A stretch of DNA of 64,000 bases from Trebouxia sp. TZW2008 (lineage: Eukaryota; Chlorophyta; Trebouxiophyceae; Trebouxiales; Trebouxiaceae): the NCBI GenBank assembly GCA_002118135.1, contig BDIU01000117.1, positions 92,585 to 156,584 of the forward strand. The letters run 5' to 3'. Below the pieces are notes generated by a model. It worked only from the letters and a program-made list of their open reading frames with translations, did not search any database and had not been told where the DNA came from. Each line of letters opens with the position of its first letter. Position 1 is the stretch's first letter. Both the position numbers and the translations under genes were made by a program. Below are positions 36,001-45,800 of the stretch, piece after piece.

Positions 36001-39000
36001 ACTTTCAAACGTCAGCTGAGCAGCATCAGCGTTCACAGTTTCCACCCTGGTAACATTGTTGCTCTCTTGCATGGAGCAACAGCTATACTGCTTTGGTGCG
36101 CTTGACATGGTAACCATGCAGACCATGCATTGCATGCTACTGCACATCCCAACTCACTCTGTCATTGGCAAGATAGGCTTTGGGCCACACAGACCTAGCA
36201 CCTGTGCGAGGGTCTCTCATTTCTCAGGGCTGTCATGGTCATCATGGCATTTCCATTGCACCTATATTGAATGAGTCATTGGGGTACGACTGTGCCTAGC
36301 AAGCCTTTGTAATCAACAGAGATGCATTATCATTTGCTGTTGTTTACAGGCACTTCTCTTTGTAACGGCTGCTTTGGTTCCGAAGACATTTGTCCTCATA
36401 TCAAATTGTCTTTACTCAGAGGTGCCGCTGCAGTCAGAATGAAGTGATTGGTTTCCAGCTGCGTCGTCCTCACACTAAGAATGTCCTTGCATTGAGTGTC
36501 CTTTCAAAGAGAAGTTACTGTCTAGGGGCTCACCAAGTCTCCCAAGATCTTTGAAGAGAAGATGGCAGCTGAAGGTCTTGAAGTCAAGGTGAAGGTGTAC
36601 GCGGAGCGCAAGATCGATGACGAGTCAATGAAAGACCAAGCAGAGCTGATGCTGTACGGCAAATGGCGCCGCCACTTATGGACCTCCATTTCAGCAGCAC
36701 TCGTCACCCTCCTACTGGGCCTCGCTACTATGATGCGATACACCAACAGAGGCCAGCAGTTGTATTACAGACTGCAAGGCAGCAACGTCAGCAAGCTTCA
36801 AGATGGGTTGTCACGGCCCTCCTCAAGTGGACCTCTGTCCCATTCCAGTCTGGAAAGCTTCGCACGCTCTAACAGTAGCGGTAATCCTGCCACATTGAGG
36901 CAACTCAAGGGAGCTAGTAACTGGAGCGAGCTGTCGCGCTATGCTGGGCTGTTGCAGCTTGATGTGCACAACGGTGCACGCATTGAGCGTACGGATCTGC
37001 ACATCTGTAGTAAAGATGGTGTGCCCTGGGTGCTTGGGTCTGGTGCGTATGGGATTGTGTACAAGGCCATCAGAAACGGCGTACAGGAAGTTGCCATCAA
37101 GATCCTGGCAGCCGCTGATGACCAGCAGCTGCATGCTTTCAAGAAGGTGGGTGTTTACTGCCCCAATGCAGTGTCCCCAACGTTTATTCAGTTGCGTTCA
37201 GGCAACGATCAGCAGCCACATGCTCTCAGAAGGTGTGCATTGACTGACATGTCACATTGAAGCTGGTCCAAGGAAGACATGGTGTGCTTTTCCTGACTCG
37301 GTACTCTGAAGTTCCCACTGGAAGACAGAAACAATATTGTTTAGTTGCTGCATGCAGACATGCCACAGCTGGTGTATTTGTTGCTATCATCTCAGCCAGC
37401 TCTTGCTTCACGCTGCCCGACGCATACAATGATGCCCATCTTGCTAAGTGCTGTGCACTATTCGCTCAATCCTGCCTGTTGGCTTGCTGCAGAGGCATGC
37501 TGTAACACTCCAAATGCCCCGCAATGTTGCTTTGACACTCTTTGCATGTCATTTCTCCCTCTGCTAGAGTGCACTGCTTTCCGACATTGGGTCCTTCCTG
37601 CAGGAAATCGCCGTACTGAGGTCCCTATCCTATGACCGCAACTTGGTCCAGTTCTATGGGGCGTGTCTGGAAAGGGAGCATGCCATGCTGGTGCTGGAGT
37701 ACATGGAAGGAGGCGACCTGTACCAGGCAATCCAGGAGAACTCCTACCCAGTAGACACTGGTCTACTGTCATGGTACCAGAAGGGGAGTACCATTGCCCT
37801 TGACATCATCAAGGGCTTGGTGTTTCTGCACTCGCGAGAGGTGAGTCACACACTCCATGCAACCCAATCATACAGCACAACCTGGGCCACATGCCCAGCA
37901 CCTGTCTTAGAAAGTCAAATTCAGCATCATCGCGTTATTGTCATCATCGCGGTTGCTGACATGAGTATCGAACAATCAGCACACTCAGCTTCTTTGGGAA
38001 AGCCTGGCTATATTCTTCAAATCCCTCTGCAGATGCGCTCAGATGTCTCACCATATCTGCAGAGGGTGGAGAAAATTTGCTGGTGCATGACAATGCTTAG
38101 CGAGGTGCACAGAACCAAGTGTGACTGCACCGCAGTTCACTTCTCTGTCAATGCACATATGCTTCTGCAAGGCATACAATGAAGTTGAAGAACAAGTGTG
38201 CAACTTCGTTTGCTCATACATCTGGTCTGCTCATATAGCTGGTCTGGGAGAGCACGACTGTACATACCAGAACCCACTGCAGCGCATGTGTGATGCTGAA
38301 AGCGCACACAGACTCAGCTTCCAAAGCTGAAGAGCTGCATGTCTCTCAGTATCTGCAGCTGCATGATGTGTTCCACAACTGAACGCTTGCAGCTTGTGCA
38401 CATGGATGTCAAGTCCCAGAACATCCCTTCACAAGGAGCGCATGTTGTGTCTCACAAAATGTTAGCTGCAAGTTTTGCACGTGAACGTCAAGTCCTAGGA
38501 AAATTCTGCTGCACAAGGAATACATGTTGTGTCTCACACAGTGTCCACTTGCAGGTTGTGCATATGGATGTCAAGTCCAAGAACATCCTGCTGGACAAGG
38601 ACTACAATGTGGCCAAGATTGCAGATGTGGGTCTGGCGCGTGTGCTGGGCAACACAGTGTCCACAAGAGGCTTGCCTCTGGGAACCTTCCATTACGCCGC
38701 ACCAGAGTTGCTTGTTGGCGACAGGAATCTAGTCACTGAGAAGGTAACTGTTATAATCACATTGGATCATGCTGGTGTTAAAGCAGCTTTGGCGAAAGAA
38801 TGGTCACACAGACGTGTTGAGACAATAAACTGACCTTTGGCTTACCATTGGCAAGCTGCTATAGTGAATCACCGTAGGTGCAGCAGAACATCTGACGGTG
38901 TGACTGCTTTGATGCATCAGTGCATCATGCAAAGAAGTCAGTGCTGCAGCATGCAACTCCGCCAATCAGCAAGCATGATGGCATCTGTTGAACTATGTGC

Positions 39001-39827
39001 TGATGGATGCACCCAAATTCTTGCATTGTTGCTGTGGTGATATGCTGCTGATGATATAGCAGCCCGAATAACGGCTTGCACTCGCCAGGGTCAGTTGCAG
39101 TGTTTTGTTACAAAGGGCTGTTTTTGTGTAGGTGGATATCTACAGTTTTGGGGTAGTGCTGTGGGAGATTGTGACACAGGACAAGGGCCGCAGGGGTCAG
39201 CTGCGCCAAACTAAGGTGCCTCAGGAGTGCCCTGCTGAAATTGAAGCCCTCATAGACCAGTAAGCACTCTGACAGGCTCTGTCTCAACTGTGATTTGCAC
39301 CATTCTGCAAAATGGTGGCTATGCTGCATGCTTGCATGTGTGCTTGAGCCAACGCCACTGTCATTATTGCGCTTGCAATTGCTGATATCAGCTGTTTGTT
39401 ACATTGACACTGTGAAGGCCCTTCTGCCAATCACTGTGCAGCATTCACTTGAAACAGCTGCATCCTTCCTTTCTGCAGAAACCCATCAAGACAAGTTTGT
39501 GTATGCAGCATCTCATGCCAGCCAGCAAGTGCAGCATCTGCAAACAACTCATCTTGTTGTTCATCGTTGTCATCTCCCACAGTTTGCCCTTGTTGCTGTG
39601 CCCTAAATTGCATTATTAAGTCTTGGTGGCATGGCTGCAGGTGTGTCTCTGCCAATCCTGCCTCACGGCCTACAGCACGACAGGTTCATGATTGCATTGA
39701 AGACGCCCTACAGCAGAAGCGCACAAACAGCCTGCCGCTAGACTCAGTCCTTCATGATGCTGTCAGCACAAACCTGGATCCAGAACCAGAGCCTAGCCAT
39801 TATCTGAAGCCTGATCATTTAAGATGA
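33079..39827 (+). CDS. Receptor-like protein kinase with unrecognised ectodomain
   Basis: The first exon encodes a hydrophobic signal or anchor (SLAAALSLLLSLLTLGTCFT). Exons at about 33523-33676 (KLEASMRFEGRVFLSEIGS), 34078-34290 (CPACKKLTADQSFGDFTGLL, ending TIDNFREHGFE), 35060-35208 and 35460-35655 (SGLNVLPFNTEKQNLLMHVL) form a conserved-looking but unrecognised region. The exon starting at 36526 carries a membrane helix (SISAALVTLLLGLATMM) and the kinase start: glycine loop GSGAYGIVYKA and VAIK lysine. Later exons hold the alpha-C/hinge part (VLRSLSYDRNLVQFYGACLE, LVLEYMEGGDLYQAI), the catalytic loop HMDVKSKNILLD, the Mg loop as DVG, APE (YAAPELL) and the C-lobe (SFGVVLWEIV; SANPASRPTARQV). 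HRD reads HMD and DFG reads DVG, as in some TKL kinases. That ectodomain and kinase are one gene is inferred. Confidence 0.65.
34240..34850 (+). repeat. Donor-side array, five copies of an exon end (kinase gene)
   Basis: The exon end GACAACTTCAGAGAGCATGG then CTTTGAG and donor GTCAGCA recurs in the downstream intron near 34392, 34523, 34645 and 34780. Spacing is roughly 120-135 bp, and an interspersed phrase (ATGCTGCATTTGTTCAGTG) recurs with each copy. The first copy is the real exon end. Confidence 0.8.
35600..35850 (+). repeat. Donor-side duplicate of an exon end (kinase gene)
   Basis: The exon end encoding ARIQIINNRVSVAAGLHE followed by GTAGCC is repeated near 35796-35849 (encoding SRIQITNNRVSAATGLLE followed by GTAAGC). 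Both have plausible donors, so the second might be used as an alternative exon. Confidence 0.75.
36165..36225 (-). repeat. Fragment of second inverted-repeat element family (kinase intron)
   Basis: GGCTTTGGGCCACACAGACC then TAGCACCTGTG resembles the right arm of the element at 48771-49063. No matching second arm was found nearby. Confidence 0.45.
36345..36522. mobile_element. TA-flanked MITE, copy C (kinase intron)
   Basis: About 178 bp, from TACAGGCACTTCTCTTTGTA to AAAGAGAAGTTACTG. It shares the family core (CTTTGGTTCCGAAGAC, CATATCAAATTGTC, AGAATGTCCTTGCATTGAG). Its right end runs into the acceptor of the next kinase exon: ...TTACTGTCTAG, with the exon opening GGGCTCACCAAG at 36526. The intron therefore ends about 3-5 nt after the element terminus. 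Confidence 0.75.
37108..37232 (+). repeat. Donor-side duplicate of an exon end (kinase gene)
   Basis: The exon end near 37119-37146 (GATGACCAGCAGCTGCATGC, ending AAGAAG, then GTGGGT) has a diverged copy about 85 bp further on (CGATCAGCAGCCACATGCTC, ending AGAAG, then GTGTGC). Confidence 0.65.
38385..38565 (+). repeat. Acceptor-side copies of the kinase catalytic-loop exon
   Basis: The exon encoding VVHMDVKSKNILLDKDY starts near 38556 after TTGCAG. Two diverged copies of its acceptor and first codons lie upstream near 38390 (LVHMDVKSQNIP) and 38470. Only the last one reads as intact kinase. Confidence 0.75.
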
Positions 39828-41065
39828 GCCTCAAACATGTATTTCCTCAGCCAGGCACAACTTTTTTTCATTCCAGTGCGTTGCCATTCTGTTTTTGAGC
39901 AATGGGCCCCAATCAGGTATTTTTTTTCATTCCCAAGTTGCTGATTCTGGCTGCGTGGTATGCGTGTGGCAGTGTATAGCAGTAAGGTGCCCATGCAGCT
40001 TTTGCATGCATGGGCAGGCTAGCTTTTCTTACTTTTACTCCCGTTATACAGATTGTGCTTGCAGTTCTTGATACAATTAGCTGAGAACCTGCAGATGAGC
40101 ATTGAGATCACATTGGCGTCCTAGACGTTTCAGCATGCCAAAGATCAAGCATGGTCCCTTGTCATGACACAGATGTATGTTAGATTGTCTCATCACTGGC
40201 CAAAGATCTAGAATAAAGTTGCAGTCACGGCTTCCTGCAACAGAAGTGAACAGGGTAAAGCTACCTGAAGCTTGTGAGACGTGTCTGAGGTTTCATGTTG
40301 CTGCTTGGGTAAAGGGGTCCTTGCTCCTGTTTGTGTAAGCCAATCTCGCTTGAAAACTTCAATCCAAAGCCTGTGCAGCTGTAAGATCTCAATCATCATC
40401 AGCCCGACAATCACTTGCACCAGGAGCCTTTGCAGCGCAATGCACACAATGTCTTGATGCGCATGGGCGTCACAGGCAAGGCACGACCCTCTATGCTGCT
40501 TTCTGAACCTGGGTATGGCACTGTGAAACACTTTGCCAACGAATGTCACGCAAACGCAAATTGCATGATGGCACAGGTCATCGGATGACGGAGACTTTTC
40601 TGATGCAGATGACGAGTCTACATATGCATCAGGTGCTGCAGTAGCCTCTAGCAAGATGCAAACAGAGACAGTATCGCATCCATGCCATCGTCTTTGATGT
40701 GCCCTTCTGTTGCTATACGTGTATAGCAATGTACAATGGTGAATCATGACCATGCATGCTGAGTGGCATGATGTGACCTGTCATTTGGCCAGCATGGCAC
40801 TGTCGAAAGGGTGATCTAGATAATTGCCGCACTCTCAGTCACGGCGCCTGCGAAATCGTTGCCCAAGCGCGCGCCAAGAGCTCAATAGTTGTGCTTGTGC
40901 ATTGCTGACATTGACCTTGCAACGGACGAGATCAGACGAAGTTGCTGATCGATCTGCTTCTGCGATGTAGCTCAACCTCTGACACCAGGCAGAGCAGCCC
41001 TCAGTACATTGGGTGTACACTCAGCTGCATGTCCGTGAAGCGCTGACTGAAGGACTGCAGTTGTT
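39828..41065. other. Intergenic region, kinase / mitochondrial carrier
   Basis: Contains one 181-codon frame on the minus strand (40208-40753) listed separately with low confidence. The rest shows no gene. T-rich runs near 39862 and 39920 follow the kinase stop and may be part of its 3' UTR. Confidence 0.5.
40208..40753 (-). CDS. Doubtful minus-strand open frame
   Basis: 181 codons open without introns. The middle part is moderately protein-like (EKSPSSDDLCHH, LVQVIVGLMMIEILQLHRLW), with a possible membrane helix, but no family is recognised and no exon chain could be built. It could be an exon of an unseen minus-strand gene or a chance frame. Confidence 0.25.
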   Translation of the reverse strand: MVMIHHCTLLYTYSNRRAHQRRWHGCDTVSVCILLEATAAPDAYVDSSSASEKSPSSDDLCHHAICVCVTFVGKVFHSAIPRFRKQHRGSCLACDAHAHQDIVCIALQRLLVQVIVGLMMIEILQLHRLWIEVFKRDWLTQTGARTPLPKQQHETSDTSHKLQVALPCSLLLQEAVTATLF

Positions 41066-42256
41066 ATGTCGCAAAAGGATCCCACCCATGCCAAGCCATC
41101 AGTGATCAGAAGCTTGTGCAACAGTGCCTCAGCTGCAGCCATTGCCGAGGGTCTCACTCTCCCGCTCGATACAGCTAAGGCAAGGCGCACAAGAGCCGCT
41201 TGTCTATCAGCAGCAGTCAGCATATTGCGACAGTGTTGTATATGCCTAGATAAGAATATCAGTACTTTTGCTTTCTGAAGTGCAGGTCAGGCTGCAGTTG
41301 CAGAATTTCAGTCATGACCCCGTCCCCAGGTATACAGGGCCTTTGCAGACAGTTGGCAGGATTATGAAGGATGAAGGAGCAACTGCTCCTTTCAAGGTGC
41401 GGCCTGTTCATCTTGGCCAGGGCTTCCTCACATTTGCTAGCCTCAATGAGCCCCGCTGTCTTTGCTGCAGCCCCTCAGTGGCCATACCCATGCACATGCA
41501 ATAAGTTGCATGATGGCTGTGACATCACTGCAGGGCTTTGTACCAGGGATTCACAGGCAGCTTCTATTCACTGGGTTGCGGCTGGGCCTATATGATGCCA
41601 TAAAGGGATCTCTTGCAACAGAGGGTCAAGAGCTGACATTGCCGAAGAAGATCGCAGCTGCTTTGTGCACATCTGCAATTGGCATCACCTTTGCAAACCC
41701 AGCAGACCTTGTGAAGGTCAGATTGCAAGCGTGTGAACACCCTAAGGGCCTCACATTCAAGACCTCATCCCATGGTACAGCCAGTGCAGACTTGGAACTG
41801 AAACCTGTGTATAAAAGCGCAACTGAGGCATACACAAGGATCGCAAAAGAGGAAGGGATCAAGGGCCTGTACAAAGGCTACACAGCCAACCTGCTCAGGA
41901 ATAGCATCATCAGTGCAACTGAGCTGGTGTCATATGACTCAGCAAAGGTTGCCATTTTGCATGCTGGTTTTGCTGATGGCATTGGTGTGCACTTGGCAAG
42001 CGGCTTGACAGCAGGTCTTGCAGCAACTGTGCTTGGGTCACCATGGGATGTCATAGGCACCCGTCTCATGGCGCCAGGCAAGTCTAGCTCAAAGGATGCA
42101 CCAAAGCAGGTCACAAGCTTGTTTCCTTTCATTGCTAATATGCTCAGAACAGAGGGCATTGGAGCTTTCTACAAAGGCTTTGTGCCAAATTTTGCACGGA
42201 TTGGGTCTTTCAACATTGTCCTGTGGTTGAGTTATGAGCAAATCAAAAAGCTGTGA
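41066..42256 (+). CDS. Uncoupling-protein-type mitochondrial carrier
   Basis: Three exons, 41066-41179, 41286-41396 and 41534-42256, giving 315 residues. It belongs to the mitochondrial carrier family (SLC25), six helices in three repeats in the inner membrane. The three signature motifs are present: PLDTAKVRLQLQ (across intron 1), PADLVKVRLQA and PWDVIGTRLM. The N-terminal and middle parts (GFVPGIHRQLLFTGLRLGLY, NLLRNSIISATELVSYD) and the C-terminus (FYKGFVPNFARIGSFNIVLW) follow plant uncoupling proteins (PUMP/UCP), which leak protons or exchange dicarboxylates and aspartate/glutamate. Substrate cannot be fixed from sequence. Intron 1 uses a GC donor (AAG then GCAAGG). The ATG chosen gives a short N-terminus typical of the family. 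Confidence 0.9.
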
Positions 42257-42839
42257 GAAGTTGGTTGCCTACCACTCAAGTCATAAACACAGCTGTAGTA
42301 GTAGTTGAGTTAGCAGTGTTTCCTATGCAAAGCTGAGTCTGTAGGCTGTGTACATCAGGGTTTTCAAGTTCTCAGCGTCACAAGCCAAAAATGAGTTATG
42401 TTTATAGCATGTATAGGTCATGCGCTTGCAGCACAGTGGCAGCATGACTAGTTTTGGCAGTGCCAAATCACTCCCAAAATTATTACGTTAAACGCCATGG
42501 CAAGCTTCAAAGCAGCACACTGCTCGGCATTTGTATGTAGATACACAGTGATAGCCGTTGAGGTAGATTGAAGCAGATTTGCAGTTGCTCATGAGTATCA
42601 GCGATTGCAACCAGGTACCAAAATTGTGTCACCTACTGTACTAAGGTGTATGCTACTTTTCAGACCAGCATACTGCATTGCCTCTCAGACCCCAAACAGC
42701 AGCACTATAACAGACTAAACCTGCTGAATCTATGCACATTTGCAAATCTTACCACAGCTGTTGCATTTGCTGTCATACAGCTACTTGCAACACACTTCAA
42801 CCACAATATCAAATTCCCAGCTGCTGGACTGTGTTGGCA
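42257..42839. other. Intergenic region between convergent carrier and fructokinase
   Basis: 3' flanks of two convergent genes. No further reading frame with protein character. Confidence 0.6.
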
Positions 42840-45800
42840 TCAGGCCGCTGCCTTTGCAGTCTGCATCAAATTTTTGGCTTCTTCTAGTGTGGGCTGCGCC
42901 GCAATTGCTCCAGGTTTGGAGCATGTGAACCCTCCGCAGGCTGCTGCAAACTCGACTGCATGCTTCAGCTTGTCTGGATCGCTCTGAAAGGCTTGAAGTC
43001 CCCCAGCCTGCCGTGAGAGACCATTTCAGATTATGTGTAATGGTTTGGGTGACAAGCAATGAACTGGCAGCAATGAGACACAACTGCACAATGGCTGTGG
43101 CACAATGACGTGTGCAATCCTGCAAGCAGTGCTAGTACTTGGCAACAACACTGAGTGCTGTGTTTGCAATACAATCAAGGATTTTGCCTGCTTGGCCATG
43201 AACAAGCAAGACGCATCTGGCAGACAAAGGGCCTAGCTATGAGGATGGTGCTGAGAGACAGAGCACCAAAGCAAAAGCAGCCAATGCAAATACACCACCA
43301 GCAACCGACAAGAGTTCCCAAAACAGCTGCTGACATAGCGTTGATGAAAGACATCAAGCATACCACAACCATCGACTGACATAGCAGTTGCAGAAGACCC
43401 TCAAGCATATTTTGACCATTGACTGACATAGCAGTAGACCCTCAAGCATACCTTGACCATTGAGTACAAGAATCCTGACAAGAAGGCATCTCCTGCTCCA
43501 GTGGTGTCAGCCACCTTGACCTTGAGAACAGGTACAAAGCCCTTGATCAAGCCACCTTTGGTGTTGCGGAAACAGTAAGCTGCTCCATGACCTCCAGCGG
43601 TCACCAGAACACCTTGTACGGTTTCAGGCACAGCATGCAGCACCTGTGAGCAGATTTAAATTTCAGGCGCAGCATGCAACACCTGTGGGCAGGTTCAAAT
43701 CTCAGGCGCAGCATGCAGCACCTGTGGGCGGGTTCTCATTTTGTTTTTGCTAGCTTCTGTCCAACCTCTTCCACAATGATACTCAAATTTCAGGCACAGC
43801 ACGCAACACCTGTAAGCAGGTTCAGATTTTGGTACTGGTAGCTTCTATCCAAACGCTTCCACAACAATACTCAAATTTCAGGCACAGCATGCAACACCTT
43901 TAAGTAGGTGCGCAACTTAGGCCGAGCATGCAATACCCGTGGGCAGATCGAGATTTTGGGCAGAATGTGTAACGCTTGAAGGCAGGTTCAAAGTTCACCC
44001 ACAGCATGCAGCACCTATAGGCAGACTTAGAGGCTTATGCATCACATCTGCAAAGATTGGCTGTTGAGCTACATTGCGATGTAGCAGCATTGCCCCATAC
44101 AAGTAACTTCTTGTGCACCACAGCTGCAAGTATTTCCCATTCTGAAATTTGCCATGTAACTAGCCCTTGGGTTTTGTGAGTCAATGTTATATGCAGCGTG
44201 TAATGCACTGAATGCCTTGTTGATATACTAGAGATTGATTGCATGCACAGGTTCATGGTAGATTATTTCAAAAGGGTGATATCTGTTGCTGCGTCTCCAG
44301 TTGACATGATATGCATAATGACTACTTGGCAACGGACCTGCATGACATGATAGCCTGTGCAACATTGTGCGGTACATGCATCAGTTTAGGTGTGAAATGG
44401 GTCGCAGATGCTGTCAGACCAAAGTGACTAGTGAGTCCCAAATGGACTGCATGGCAGGACTAACAGAATGCGCAACGTCTTGATGGCGGGTCCTGAGAGA
44501 GGAAATGAACAAAACAGAAACACGTCTACACCACCAGGCGCCGTACCAGGAGCCTTCCTGACCAAAAGCAGCCTAGAATGAGTACAGGGAGGATGTCAAT
44601 ACCAAGTCAGGTTGATGCATGGTAGGATCAACAGACTATACAAGGTCTTGATGGCTGGTCCTCAGAGAGAGGAGAGCATTACCAAGTCAGGCTGGTGCAT
44701 GGCTTGGTCTGCATGCACGCCATACAGCCACTCTGCTTCTTCCTCAGACAGCTTCAGGATGTCAGCACCTCCAGCATACTCGCTCACAATCTCTACAGCC
44801 TGATGGGAGAGAGACTCCCAGAATACCGGTCGCCAGTTGATGTCTACAAGCACAGAGCACGGCCCAGAGCGGGCATATGACACTGCCTTGCGCATGGCTG
44901 CTGCTGTCTTGGGGAAGCTCAAGCCCAATGTGCCCGTCACCAGAGCTGTTGAGTTCTGCAAAAACACAGCAGGTAGTTTATGTCTATAAGCACAGAGCAT
45001 GGGCCAGTGCATGCGTATGCAACTGCCTTACGCATGGCTGCTGCTGTCTTGGGGAAGCTTAAGCCCAATGTGGCTGTCATCAGAGCGGTTGAGTTCTGCA
45101 AGAGCACGGCACAGCGTTGATCAGCTGTATTCCAGTCTCTTCTGAGATGTGCACAAGCACAGAGCATGGCCCAGAGCGGCCACATGACACTGCCTTGCGC
45201 ATGGCTGCTGCTGTTTTGGGGAAGCTCAAACCCAATGGGGCTGCCACTAGAGCTGTTGAGTTCTGCAGAAGCACAGCATGACATTGATGTGACTGTCAGC
45301 CATCTTCCAATTGTCTGAACAGCGCTAAGCTGTATTCCAGTCTCTTCCGGGATGTCTACAAGCTCAGAGCATGGCCCAGGTCGCGCACATGACACTGCCT
45401 TGCGCATGGCTGCTGCTGTTTTGGGGAAGCTCAAACCCAATGTGGCTGTCACTAGAGGTTGTGGGTTCTGCAACAGCATGCGATGAGATTGATGTGACTG
45501 TCAGTTGTCTTGACGTGCTTTTGAGCACGGTCAATGTGACAAGTGCTTCAGCTGATTCTGAATGTACAGAGTGCAGTGCTTCAGGTATAGACACCAAACA
45601 AGCTGACAGGTGGCACTGCACAGTGACTACAGTGTCAATGCAGCAATGACGTGGTGTGACAACATCAGAGATGCTGCTGAGGATAAGTGATGCAGCATGT
45701 ACATGGCCATCTTCATTTGCATGCTTTCGAGTGAGGTTGTGTGACCCAGCTAGGTGCATACAGAAGAAGTTATTCAAGTGGATCAGATACTTCCTCTGGT

